This document shows positions 1-11,800 of a DNA stretch of 64,000 bases, one piece after another. This DNA is from Takakia lepidozioides (lineage: Eukaryota > Streptophyta > Takakiopsida > Takakiales > Takakiaceae). The translations under genes and the position numbers were made by a program. The notes below the pieces were generated by a model, which was given only the letters and a program-made list of their open reading frames with translations, ran no database searches and was not told the origin of the DNA. How positions within the stretch are numbered: the first letter of the stretch is position 1; every line of letters begins with the position of its first letter. The DNA lies in contig CM060734.1 in NCBI GenBank assembly GCA_030704615.1, forward strand, positions 36,968,042 through 37,032,041, read 5' to 3'.

Positions 1-2669
1 GATCCCACTCAGACTTAGGTAGTAGAATGTGTCAACAGCTGGGTTGTGGACCTGGGGGGTGAACTTCACACCTGCTGGAACCGCTGCCTCTCCGAACACC
101 AGAGATGATGAGTCAGTAGTGTCAGTTTCACGATCTACAAAACAGTAGGAGAACTTTCTCCCCAGGGAGTGACCCACTTGGCTGGGGAAAGAGAGTGGGC
201 CTTTTCCAAGGCCCAACAGGCCGGCAGCTCCCACAAAGTAGCCTTCATTATCATGCCCGCATCCTATTGGAATTGCTGCAACAGTGGTCGGACCCCCGTT
301 GCTAAGGGAGGATAGAGTCACAGTCTCAGTTGAGAACTCCCCTGTGGTGAAAGATCCATCACCATAATTCACCTGGTCCAGACAAGATGATGTCTTAGAA
401 AGTAGACTTCATATCCAGAATGGCAATTGTCAGGGAATGCAATCGTGAGAGAATATATTCAAATTACCTCCCTCGCCATCTGCGCGATTATAATGAACAC
501 ATCACAGCAGCCGACTGGCCATTTCAACAAGTGGTATTCCAGACAGGGCACACCAACTTGGTCTAGGCGGCTTATGGACGCTAACCTGCTTTACCAGGGA
601 CTGTTGTGAACCAGATACTGTAGGTGTTTGCATTGTCGAGCTATTTCATTGTAAACCCCTTGCCACACCCCACACACGAATTCCAAAAGCATGCCCCATC
701 TGTTTGACCATCCTGTCTCATCACTGGTTGAACAAAAGAAGAACTGCTTTCAAACAGATATTCAAGATGAAAATCTACCTCGTATAGGCAGCTCCTGTGG
801 CAGCTGCGGACTTCCAACGACTGGCACAGATTGCTCCGACATCCAAGAGGCTTGTATGAAGAAGAGTGTGAAGGATTGAATATAGGATCATCTTGCTGGT
901 AACACCTTTTGCATGGAGCACACTGTAGCCACAGAAGGTCACTGCCTGTATCAATCACAAGATACATGGTCTTCGCTGGTGTGCCAATTGAAAGGCGGAC
1001 AAAATACTCACCACTGCCCAGGCTTAGACCTGAGACAACTGGGTCTTGAAAATTCGTTGACTTGTTCTGAGAGGGTACTGTTGGATTATTGTTAGTGCTT
1101 TTCATCCTATTCACCTTTCGGTCAACATGAGCTTGGATGCCAGAAATTCGAGCCTCGTCTCTATTCATGGTCTCATGAATCAGCTGCTGCCGTGTAGCAC
1201 CCAATGGACGAAAGGGAGAGGAGGGGGCGTAACTGCATGATCCACACACAGAAAATTAGTTCAATGGCTTCTTACGAGAGACTTACAAAATTTACTTGAG
1301 CCTATCCCGATACAGGGTGATGGCTGCTGCTGTGTTGGGCTCTCTAAGTTTTTGCTACAACCAAGCAGATTATTTCCTTCCGAAAACATTACTAAACAAA
1401 ATTTTGTGACACAAAATATATTATGCAGCAACAGTAGAGTGGCACACCCAACCCCAAAAACAAATCTGTCACTGGCTTTGTGGAGGATCCCACTGCAGCC
1501 ATGAACATTGCATCGACAGGATAGTCTCCTCCTTAAGTAGATTAGTGAGCCAAAGATCGTGGAGAAAACAACTGGGGACTTCCCCACGAGGAGAAACAAA
1601 GGTAAACTGTGCTGCTTATGTGATTTGGAACTGTCATCAGAGGACTTAGATTCACTCCTCTCTATACAGAGATCAATATCAGCTCTGTGGAAGTAGTGAT
1701 CAATGTTAGGCGCTAGAATCCAGTGTAAATTCCTTTGGAACAAACTCATTTGGAAAATGTTCATCAGCAGGTGTCATGTGCCAGCTGATATCTAGAAACC
1801 TCCAAGGTAGTCTCCAACTTCAAATTTTGGGTGGCAGTTGTGCTACCGCTCACGATTTTAATCACTGTCGTGGTACCTGGTACCAACAGACCAATTTTTT
1901 TCTCGTTTTCTGATGGTGCAGCTCCTAAAACAAAATCAGAATGGATCAAACTTCCTTCACTCTTGGTGTTTCCCCTAGTTCCACCAGCTCACTCTCTCTC
2001 TCTCTCTCTGAAAGCACCATTTCATTTCATTTCATTTCTCTTTGAAGAATGTCTGCACTGAAGCTTCTCCGCTCGCTGTACGCAGTCGCCAACTGCAGTC
2101 TCTGAACTTCCTGGACCCGGACCTTTCCCCACCTAGTCCCTTTCCCTCTCTCCCCTATCCTTTCTCTACATCAAGGACCCCTCCAACGTGGCGGTCTCTC
2201 AATCACACGCACACTTCACCCACAAGAACACACGAACTAATGCTCTGAGATACCGCATCCTACAGCCTGTCACCCACATTAATCTATCACATTCGGCTCT
2301 CTCCACTTTTCGGTAACCTCCACGGTTACACTCTGGGCCCCAACCACTTCTCCTCGCACTATACACATGAATCAACAAAAAGCGAAATCTTATGTTGTAG
2401 GAATACCGGTGCATGACACTGGCTTGCACGCCCCGCCCAAACTGCTCCGAGAAAAAAAGGGTATCATCAGCGAACTTTGCTTCTTCTGACTCTGGAGTCC
2501 ATCTGAAATTCTGGCCCTTAGACTGTGTCTCCTCAACATCCGTCTCCCTGAACAAGAAGGAATCGGGTAGCGATTCCCCGAGTCTAGCAGACACTCCAGA
2601 AAGCAATCCTAACAGCAGTCTCAGGAACAAAGCAGCTGGCACCCTCGCTTTTCTCCCGAAGCCCGCCAT
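1..2669 (-). CDS. Aspartyl protease, family A1 (nepenthesin/CDR1-like), 3' end beyond window
   Basis: Secreted or vacuolar pepsin-type peptidase. Three exons read on the minus strand: 2669-2407, 1232-779 and 372-1. Junction phases match (CG|T, then GAG|GTG), and introns begin GT and end AG. Exon 1 gives a hydrophobic signal peptide (about residues 8-26) and a propeptide. Exon 2 carries the propeptide end (VMHRYAPSSPFRP) and the first catalytic motif VIDTGSDLLWLQC, with Asp near residue 182, followed by the Cys-rich stretch CAPCKRCYQQDDPIFNPSHS typical of plant nepenthesin-like enzymes. Exon 3 gives YGDGSFTTGEFSTET, IGCGHDNEGYFVGAAGLLGL and SYCFVDRETDT. The second catalytic Asp and the C-terminus lie left of base 1. 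No stop or frameshift was seen in about 363 codons. The ATG at 2669 is chosen because it directly precedes the signal peptide. Confidence 0.92.
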
Positions 2670-3897
2670 CCTCGAAACGACGCTAAATTTCTGGGAATGA
2701 AAATTGAGCTCGTGAATATGGCTTCTTCTTCCGTTCCCCAAGAGACTTCAACGTGCTTCACAAAGCAGGAAGGCCCAAGAATCTTGGTCGCAGGCATAGC
2801 CCGCCTCGATCGCACCCCACCCCCACCTTCTCTAAAGATGGGACCTTGCAAAGAGGAGAGAAAAAAGGAGACAGACAGCACGCCGCTGGGCGAGCAATCA
2901 ATACGCTCCTGTACATATATGAGAACCGTATGTCCATCTCTACCTACCCAATATACGTATAGATTAACGGTATTGCCTACATAGGTACCTCTGTAGGTAC
3001 CAGACGACTCCGTATGCATTTATATTATATGTACCTACAATACGAATCGGTGTACTGTATAGAATGATGGAAATACGATGGCATTTAAGGGCAGGACGTG
3101 CCCCCTCTTCAATGCACCGCTCGTCTGTTAACTAACGGAAATAGGACTAATCGGCGTAGTTAACGGGAATACATGCGAGCATCCCATTTGGCTTTACTTA
3201 ATGCAAGTCTATTTCATCTCACTTTCTTTCACATCGCCTTCAAAACAGTAGCGGTATTTTTATTTTATTTTAAACAGTAACTATGTCCCCTGTTTCTTTT
3301 CTTTTTTTTATACCGAACAGGGGACAGAGCCTGGCCCTGCCAAGGTCGGATTTTATTTATGAGCTATTGAAGGGAAAACAAATAAACAAAATTAAATTAT
3401 TTTTATTATTTTTATTTAAAAAAAAACTTGATATTAGCCAGCAAACTGTGTTTTGTCTGATGTTTTTTATACATAGGTAGCTAGTGCACTCTAGTATTGT
3501 GGCAGAAATTTGGTGGACTCATCGGTGTTGGTGGGCGCTACCGTTGCTGATGATCGGATTTTCAATTCTATCGACCTAGGGTTGTCTCCAACCGATGTTT
3601 TTTCTTCTCTGTATGGGCTACTAGTACCCCATGTTGAGAAAAAATAAAACTAAGGGAAGGAAGAAGTGGCATGTAGCATTCATTTGAGTATTGAGTAATT
3701 TGAAATTGGCATATAAGGGACAATGTGCATGGACCCAAATGCTAAACCTACTAAGGACCTGCTTGAATGAACAGATGGTGGATTTTGGATGATTGGATGA
3801 GGACAGTTCATACTTCATACCTAGTTATGAGATAGAAAGGCACCCTGCTGCAATGGGGGATAGTACCCAGCAAGGGAAGAAATGACAACTACATGAA
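2670..3897. other. Protease 5' flank; no gene seen
   Basis: Upstream side of the protease gene, so its promoter should lie in the first few hundred bases. No convincing TATA box or conserved site could be assigned. From about 3240 to 3480 the sequence is strongly A/T-rich with long T and A runs. The short open frames here show no recognisable domain. Confidence 0.5.
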
Positions 3898-3920
3898 GTT
3901 TGGACCAGTGTTGGGCGGTT
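3898..3920. repeat. hAT left end: 8-bp target duplication plus 15-bp TIR
   Basis: GTTTGGAC at 3898-3905, then CAGTGTTGGGCGGTT at 3906-3920. The TIR similarity continues inward with one small indel (cttgcct against actcgcct). Confidence 0.95.
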
Positions 3921-3944
3921 CTTGCCTTTGTGAAGGAACCTTCA

Positions 3945-4125
3945 GTTCCGGTTCCACAAATTTTTGAAGAGACGGTTCCGGATCCGGATCCGGTTATTTT
4001 TTATTAAGGCGGTTCCGGTCCGGTTCAGGTTCTGACTTTTTAACATGGGGGCGGTCCCGGTTACCGGTTAGTTGCTGGAAAAAAAACACCGGTTCCGGTT
4101 AGGTTCCGGTTCTTTTTTTTTAATA
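3945..4125. repeat. Left subterminal GGTTCCGG repeats of the hAT element
   Basis: About ten degenerate copies of GGTTCCGG(TT) occur just inside the left end, for example ggttccggatccggatccgg and accggttccggttagg. Short subterminal motif arrays are the usual transposase-binding regions of hAT elements; that role here is inferred. Confidence 0.8.
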
Positions 4126-4618
4126 TATTAAATTATTTTAATTTTTTATTCTTCTGGAAAATTAGATGAACTGATCTGATTGGTCATACTGAATATTCAG
4201 AATTTTCAAAACAGAAGTAAATAAACTTATATGTTTTTTGTGATTGTCTTATATGGTATATATAACAAGTTAAATACGCATGGTCTCCATTAAAAACGGA
4301 AAACCAGAGATTTTATAAGTTTTCGTACGGTGTAGCAAAGAACAACTAAAACAAACTAACTACATAAGGATCTTAATTCAAAATACAAAACAAATTAAAC
4401 ATGTGTAATTCTATGGTTACCTTTTATGGTGCAGCAAAAGCACAACTAAAAAATCTACATAAATTTGTGTTTTTGGGATGATGCTTTGTCGATATAGCAT
4501 ACAACAAACTAAGTACACGAGATGTCACTGAAATTTTCAATAAAAATGACAAATGAACAAACTCCAATCAAAGGAGTATAGTGTAATATGTTGAACAATA
4601 ATTTGTCTCTAAGACAAA

Positions 4619-6239
4619 TCATTCTACCTCAAAGGGGTTTGTCTCTGCAATCAAGTCATCATTCTCATCTAAGAGGACTTCTTCCCTATCCAAAAACTCT
4701 TTCATGGAAGTACTAAAGCAACTAACTCTAGCATCATTTGGCCAATTCTTGACTATACTCACAAGCATATCAAGGTTTTCAATATTTAACCTGCACCGTC
4801 TCAAGCTTGTTATAACACCTGCAATACTAAAAACCCTCTCAGCTTCAATCTGAGATCCAACTATGCCCAAGATTAGCCATTCCAAAAATCCCACATACGG
4901 AAAGAGAGACTCGTGTTTTTTCCACCATTTCAAAAGAGCCACGCACTCACCCTCAATTATCTTCGTCCTTCTGAAATGTGATAGTTGTTCTCTCACTAGA
5001 GTAACAAGTGATTATGGCTTGCCTAAACTCCAAAGTCTCTTGGAAGATGATCACCTTGGAAACAAACCGTGTCTTCACCGGAGTCTTCAATTTGCGGGGA
5101 TGAATGCCGCTGTCCACACATGCCTTTACCCATTCTTGTCTCCATTTGCCACTTTTTTTTGTCCAAGTAATGGTTTTTTGCAACTCTGATTGGGCATTTT
5201 TTATAGAAACCGATCTCATATCTGCGCATACTGGCAACACTTGGACATTGCATGTCTAAAACAACTACCCACAAATGGAGAATCCAACCCCAAACACGCA
5301 CATGAGACCACCGAATTCAAAGCATTGGTCAAAGTGACAAAGTTACCTCTCTCATCTTTGACGTAAGCAATAATGCGAGTATTGAGGCCATACTTCACAA
5401 GAAGATTGTTGACTTGATGTGCCATGGCAGCCCCAGATGTGTCAGGTGTCTCAAACATGTCAAGAGTCACATGACATTGCTCCCACTGTTCATTAATAAA
5501 GTGCGCTATGATGACAAAAGTGTCAGTTCCCCTTCTTGACATCCACAAATCAAAACTCACAGAGCAAGTAGCACAATTCTGAAGAGATGGGGACATGTAG
5601 CGCTCTTTCGTCTTCTCTGCCAAGATTGGAATGGCCTCATTCACAAATGTCCGTCGAGAAGGGAAAACAATCCGAGGATTTTGCCTCAACATCATCCTTC
5701 TTAGCCAAGGGGATTCTACCAAAGACAGTGGAACCAACTCATTTGCAATGAACCAGACTAAATCATCATTGAACTGCTTCTGTTGATCATCATTTTGGTT
5801 GTATGGAGTGGAGCTCCCAAAAAAAAAAAACTTTGTTTCCAGGAGTGGGGCCAGGCCTCTTTTTTGCTGGCCTACAGGCCTTCTCAGGTCCTTCATTTTC
5901 CCTCTCAATCCACCTACGCAAAACAATGTCATGTTCTTGATCCACATGCTTTCGAAGGGCAGAGATAACATGATGACATAGAACACACCTCATTTGTTGT
6001 GGATTTGTTATGTCCACTGGAGCAGAGTCTTTTGTTGCATAGAATGCCCATGTCGAAGCAGTGCGATTGTGGGGCTTCCAAAAATCCCATTGTTTTTCAA
6101 GTACTGGGAGTTGCGCCTCCACATCCAACATCGTATGTGATGGCGAAACTGTGGAAGATGACATTGCAGCCGAGGCTTGAAGAGCTGATGTAAATGAGGC
6201 TGCATGATAAGCATCCTCCGCAACATGGCACTCCACCAA
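4619..6239 (-). pseudogene. hAT transposase, BED finger and dimerisation domain, broken
   Basis: Catalyses cut-and-paste transposition in intact relatives. Reading leftward: a BED-type zinc finger near 6000-5890 (MRCVLCHHVISALRKHVDQ), then the central region (5760-5216; SVSFDLWMSRRGTDTFVIIA and ETPDTSGAAMAHQVNNLL), then KTRFVSKVIIFQETLEFRQA near 5080. The C-terminal hAT dimerisation block is at 4940-4700 (LKWWKKHESLFPYVGFLEWL, GSQIEAERVFSIAGVITSLR). The frame changes at an A-run around 5820 and again near 5230. Roughly 200 residues of core expected between the last central motif and the C-terminal block are missing. Non-autonomous remnant. Confidence 0.88.
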
Positions 6240-6754
6240 AGCTCTCTCATTATCAACATTGATGTCAGGAACAACTTCCGTTTCTAGTTCATCGAAAATA
6301 TTGGGCTACATGACATAAAAAGCTTGTGGAACAACTCCTGTGTAAAAACAATGCAAACAAAGAATCCAAGAGGCATTTAATAATTGTGCACAACTCGTAT
6401 ATTTACAAAAGTTTGGAATGGTATATGGCTGGCCAAAACGAAAGTGTGGGGAGAGACACCGCACTACTCAATTTATTATTTCATATTGAGTTGAATGTTA
6501 CATACATGGCCTACATTTAGATCTACGTTATTTTTTTTATCTAATACATGTACATTTACATTTTCAAATTACAAAAACTACCTAGCAAGTTGGGGGTGGA
6601 CCAGTCTTATGCTTCAGTGGTCAGCTTGGCTACTTCATGCCTTGGGAAATGATCTGCAATGCCCCCATCACATATAAATAAATCAATCCTTGTTGTACCA
6701 CAATATGAAGAGTTATAACTAAAAATTATGAAGCTTTAAAGTGGGGTTGTCCAC

Positions 6755-7928
6755 AAGAGGTAGGGCTGGCTGTCAAGCCTTCTTGATATTTGTGCTCCCA
6801 TTTCCGAGTTCAAACTTTCACTATGAGAGGAGGAGCAAATCATCCCTCTGTTGTACCACACATTGGAAAAAATAAAATAAAAAACTAAGCTATTAAATGG
6901 TGGGGGCTTACCATAGGATGAGGGGGCTGGTTAGCGGGCTCTAAACTCGCACTCCTCCTTCTTGTGTGTGATCTACATAGCAACAGAGTAGGGGGCTGAT
7001 CAGCCCCTTGCTATGCCAATTTTTTGGGAAAAAAAAATATGCAACATTGAATTAGGGGCATGCTTATATGTGTGGTGGAAGGGGGGCTGGTTGGCAGGCC
7101 TCCCTACTTGCCCTCTTTCCCTTCCATGCACGATCTACAATAGCAAAAGAGCAAGGGGCTAATCAAGAAAATAAAGAACAATGAAGGGGAAGTACACGCG
7201 GGTAATGGGGGCTGGTTGGCGGGTCAAGAGGCCTCCTATTTCTGCTCCCTTCCTGAATGCAACATATCACTATGAGGAAGGGCGAATCAGCCTTTTGTTG
7301 TACCACACATTGGAAAGAATAACATTAAAAAACTAAGTTAAAGGGTGGGGGCTTACTACAAGATGAGAGGGGCTGGTTGACGTGCTTTTTTACTTGCACT
7401 GGACCTCCTTGTGTGTGATCTGCATTAGCAACGGCTAATCAGCCCTTGTTATACCAATTTTATGGGGGGGGGGGAAATGAAGGGGGATGCTTACATGTGC
7501 GGTGCAAGAGGGGCTAGTTGGCGAGCCTTCCTACTTGCCCTCTTTTCCCTCCCATGCACGATCAGCCATAGCACAAGAGCAATGGGTTAATCAGCCCCTC
7601 TTTTAACAAAAATTTAAACAACTAAAAAAATAAAGCTCAATGAAAGGGAGTTACAAGCGGGTATTGGGGGCTGGTTGGCAGGTCCCTCCCTACTTTGGGC
7701 TCCCTCCCTCTCATGCAGAATCTGCCATAACAGAAGCCAAAGGGGCTATCTTATCAACCCCCAATTGTATCAAGAATTAAAAAAAATTAAAGAAATGGAA
7801 GATACTTACCGGTGGGTAATGTGGGCTGGTTGGCGGGGCCCTCCTTGCTTGTGCTCCCTCCAATGTAAAATCTACCATAGTGGAGCAAGGGGCTATCAGC
7901 CCCTCGGTATATCATCAAAGAAAACAAG

Positions 7929-8008
<80 letters not shown>

Positions 8009-8440
8009 TATTTTTTAAATGATGATCAATGATTACCATGGACCAAGGGGGCTGGTTGCAGGTGGGGCCCTCCTTACTCGTCCTCCCTGCACCACATGCC
8101 ATAGCAGAAAAGGAGGAGGCTGATTAGCTTCATGGTGAACTAAAGCTAAAAACAGTAAAATAACCAAAAGTGGTGGATGCTTACCAACAAGAGGCTGGTT
8201 GACGAGGGGGCTGGTTGCACGGGCCCTCCTGCTGGCACTTCCTCCCTCCAATGCGCCACTTACCACAATACAAGAGCATGGGGCCCATTAGCTCTGCTGA
8301 ACCAAAAAATTAAAAAAAAACAAGAACATGGTGGATGCTCACCAACAACAAGCGACGGCTGGTTGGCGGGGCCCTCCTGCTCACACTCCCTCCCTTTATG
8401 TCCACCACCTGCCACAGCAGCAGAAGAGAGATCAGCCCCC
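6755..8440. repeat. Imperfect ~150-bp tandem repeat inside the hAT element
   Basis: The phrase GGGGCTGGTTGGCGGG(C/T)C recurs about eleven times (near 6921, 7087, 7208, 7370, 7510, 7668, 7822, 8047, 8192, 8208 and 8355). It is usually spaced 120-165 bp and followed by similar text (ccctcc..cttgc..ccatagcaa..aagggg). Units are diverged and vary in length. It lies between the transposase and the right end. Confidence 0.85.
7931..8000. repeat. (AT)35 microsatellite
   Basis: Seventy bases of uninterrupted AT dinucleotide within the internal tandem-repeat region of the hAT element. Confidence 0.97.
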
Positions 8441-8669
8441 TCTTATGCGATAAACTGAGAAGAAAAGAAACAAACAACACATTAAATCAATCAACCTAAG
8501 AGGGAAAGAGAAGGGAGATGGAGATGAAATGAGAGCGAGAGAGAAATCAAACAAATAAAGTAGGAGATGGAGACACGGAACACGAACCTTACCTGGACTG
8601 GAGTAGCGAGCAAGATGTATGCGAGAGAGAGCGAGCTGGATGAGTTGTAGAGACACTTAGGGCTACAGC

Positions 8670-8840
8670 CCACGGGTGGAACCGGAACCGGAACCGCTTT
8701 AGAGTCCCCAAACCCCGATTCCCACACATGTGGTCGTAGCTGGAATCGCCGGTTCCGGTTCCCACACAATCCCCAATTTCCGGTTCCGGTTCTGCACAGG
8801 CGGGTCCGGTTCCACATAACCAAAACCGGAACCGGCGGTT
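8670..8840. repeat. Right subterminal GGTTCCGG repeats of the hAT element
   Basis: Matching set of GGAACCGGAACCGG / CCGGTTCCGGTTC motifs inside the right end, mirroring the left array. Their presence at both ends supports these being the cis sequences of this element. Confidence 0.8.
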
Positions 8841-8859
8841 ACCCGGGGCCTAGGCGAGT

Positions 8860-8882
8860 AACCGCCCAACACTGGTTTGGAC
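8860..8882. repeat. hAT right end: 15-bp TIR plus 8-bp target duplication
   Basis: AACCGCCCAACACTG at 8860-8874 is the exact reverse complement of the left TIR. It is followed by GTTTGGAC at 8875-8882, identical to the left target duplication. Confidence 0.95.
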
Positions 8883-11800
8883 GTCCAAAGATAGATTCTA
8901 CTTCTGGCAAAAATTGCCACACAATTTGCAACCTCTCTTGCATGTTTGGGGTAGGAGGTAAGAATGTGAAGGTCAGTTTATTTGATATTTTTCTTTAAAT
9001 CATATGTGTATCAAAAGCCAATATTCTCCCAAAAAACCCAATTTGTTATTTCTCATAAATTTATAATGACAAAAAATACTTGAACTTCAATATCTCCCAC
9101 ACCCAATATCTCCCACACCCTAGGCCCAATACTTTTGAAACCACCTTGATGTACCCCTCTTCATCGAGGGCTTTCCAACAGTATTAAGAACAGGACGGAG
9201 GCCTTGCGGTTTGGGATATCTCAATGTGACATCCAAAAACAAAAAAACAAAAAAACAAACTACATTGCTTAATGTATCGATTAGAATTATTATATTACAT
9301 GGGACAATCAATAGGGTTGTTTCCAACGACGCGGCTATTTATATCACATCACTGTTTTTTCCAGAATAGTGGTACCATACTCCTACATGACAATGCTATC
9401 AATAAAAAGGGACTAAAATATAGAGGCTCATTTACATATACTTTCAAACCTTTAAATCTCATTATAAAAAACCAAAATCTGGACTTTTAAAAAATCCATA
9501 AGGAATTGTCACAGTCCATAAAAAAAGACGTTATGGACCTTTTTAATATAGGAGTTGGAACAAAGTCAAGAAAAAAGGGCTATCTCAAACTTGCTTTGAA
9601 GAATGGGGAATCTGGAATGAAAACTATCATTCAAAAATATGAAGTTTAAATAAAATTATGTATTATTTTGAGCCTCAAAAATAGCTATTTTCATAAAGTC
9701 CTTTATAAATAATGTTTTTGAATTAACAATTTTTTTTTCATTAGACACATTCATTCATCATAAATGCACAGTTGAGTATAATCAAATTTCATAAAAATAT
9801 TTGTGAATTGCAATTTGAAAATCTTGGTTTTAACAGTCAATAATAGACGGTTAAGATTGTTAGTTGAAGCAAATCCGATGGTTCAGGATTCGTCACATCC
9901 TCCTTTATGTACTCTTTAAGTACTCGTGATCTGCCACTTTTGGCCCACTCTAACTTGCCTTGTGCTTCGTGTCCATGGTCTTTGTCTTGGCTTCTTATTG
10001 ATCATGGCTAGATCATGGGTCAGGTATTGTCGTTGAGGCCCCTGGTTGGAGCACCGCTTTGGGAGCAGCAGCTTCATCAGAGCTTCCCAAATTGCGGTTG
10101 TCAATGCCCGCATTTTTTGAAGGTTATCCCACCATTTTTTTCTTTCTTTCCGGAGCCGCCCTAAATTGCGGTCATCAACGCGGGCCGCATTTTTTTAGGG
10201 CTATATTTCCCTAAATAACAATAATTAAAAAAATTGGAGACATCCTAAATTGCGGTTGTTGACACCATGTGCATTTGAGAGTTACCTCCAACTTTATATG
10301 TAGTGGTGTAGCATGTTTGAAAGTGGTCAAGAGTAGTATGCGGATAGATATATGACATCTATGTGTTCAACCATTTGGTGTTGTTTGGTCATTTCAGTCA
10401 ATGCATGCATATGGAGATCACTACCGAGTATAGGAAGGAGATCGTGGGAATGATCATTTTGTCATGTTTGATTTGGGGATTGCATAAATATTTCAACATG
10501 CGCTTGATGGAAATTCCGTGATGGATAATTTTCAATACGTTGTCATACTAGAAACTCTCCAACTACGGTCATTTACGGCCAATAGTGTTTCTATGTGCAT
10601 GGGTCCAAACAAGCATGACAAGGCAAAATTCCACAATGAGGAGGGACGATAATAGTTTTTTTTATCGCTTGAGTTCAACTACATCCTACTGTCATTGGAA
10701 CAATCTTTCACATGATTTCCATCACAAGTCGAACAGATATCCTTTCCGATGAAAAGAATGCTTATAATTGGAAGGTTGTGCTCCATAAAGATCCACAATC
10801 TAAACGAACCTTCCATGATGTCACAACATTGTCACTCAGTGAGCATGATTCTTCCGCGAATGATGGTTACCCGTGACCAATTGAAGGCTATAAATCATAG
10901 GTATCTCCAATCACTCTTAGCAAAAAAAAAATCTTGTCATATTCCAACGTTTGCAACTACATCTTTTAGGGGGTCATAACAAATAACATGACATCACACA
11001 AGGTGAGAAAGCATAAATGTTCATATTCATATAACCAAACAAAACATGTTGTGCATGTTGTTCTAATGGTTATATTGGGTTGTGTCATGCCCGCGGTACC
11101 TAGCCACACCTACATAGATAAAACACACACCCCACTATCCACAGCATACATGTCTGAATCATTCGCCATAACCAAGCTCTATGGCACCTCTACAAACTAC
11201 TATCTAATCAACATCACGAAATCCACTCATTTACACTTATCAATGTCAGTACATATAAAGCATGCCCACCGGACTGTATTGTCCCACCTTGGCTACTTTG
11301 AGCTATCCCTTGCTCCTGTACACTACTCCCCTACACGTGCCATGTGCACCTATATCTGCCCAAATATCTTACTGGTAAAAAGACTCCCCATCACTCAATC
11401 CACACACACAACCTCACCTCACTACAACATTCCAATTACAAACTGCCTACCAATAAAAACGCTAATTGCTTCAAAGACATCCACCTCACCGTCTTAAGAT
11501 CGCTCACGGCCATCCATAACCGACAGAAGGAAACTTGAGAACCATCAATACCCCTACTGACTGCACATCTATACCTTGTACTGGTCATAGAACCCACCTC
11601 CAACGAGGGGCAATAGCCATTTAGGTGAAGTGGCTCTTAGTTATACAAGTTTTGGCTGGAGTGTTCTCTATAAATTGGCTAGAGTATATTGGCGTAACAC
11701 GTCTTAATGCTATATAATGGAGGTCTTGGACTCAAACTGGATTGCAAAGTGCGCGACTTGATGACCTAGTCCAAGAGACTCATAGAATATTCGACGACGC

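Larger units (their letters stand above)
3906..8874 (-). mobile_element. Complete hAT-superfamily DNA transposon (4,969 bp)
   Basis: Both ends are visible. The left end starts CAGTGTTGGGCGGTT (3906-3920), and the right end finishes with its exact reverse complement (8860-8874). The flanking 8 bases are identical on both sides (GTTTGGAC, 3898-3905 and 8875-8882). An 8-bp target duplication is diagnostic of hAT elements. Inside lie arrays of GGTTCCGG-type subterminal repeats at both ends, a decayed BED/hAT transposase on the minus strand, an imperfect tandem repeat and an AT microsatellite. Perfect ends and target duplication beside a broken transposase suggest late mobilisation in trans by another copy. 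Confidence 0.95.

Noticed and set aside
7931-8000. Ile/Tyr repeat peptide in an open frame
   Set aside because: It is the AT microsatellite translated, not a gene.
7600-8450. CRISPR-like regularly spaced repeats
   Set aside because: Unit length (~150 bp), divergence and eukaryotic context show an ordinary degenerate tandem repeat within a hAT element.
10749-10979. Possible CACTA-associated protein tail (NAYNWKVVLHKDPQSK)
   Set aside because: About 25 residues of weak resemblance in a different frame from the surrounding ORF. Not enough to annotate.
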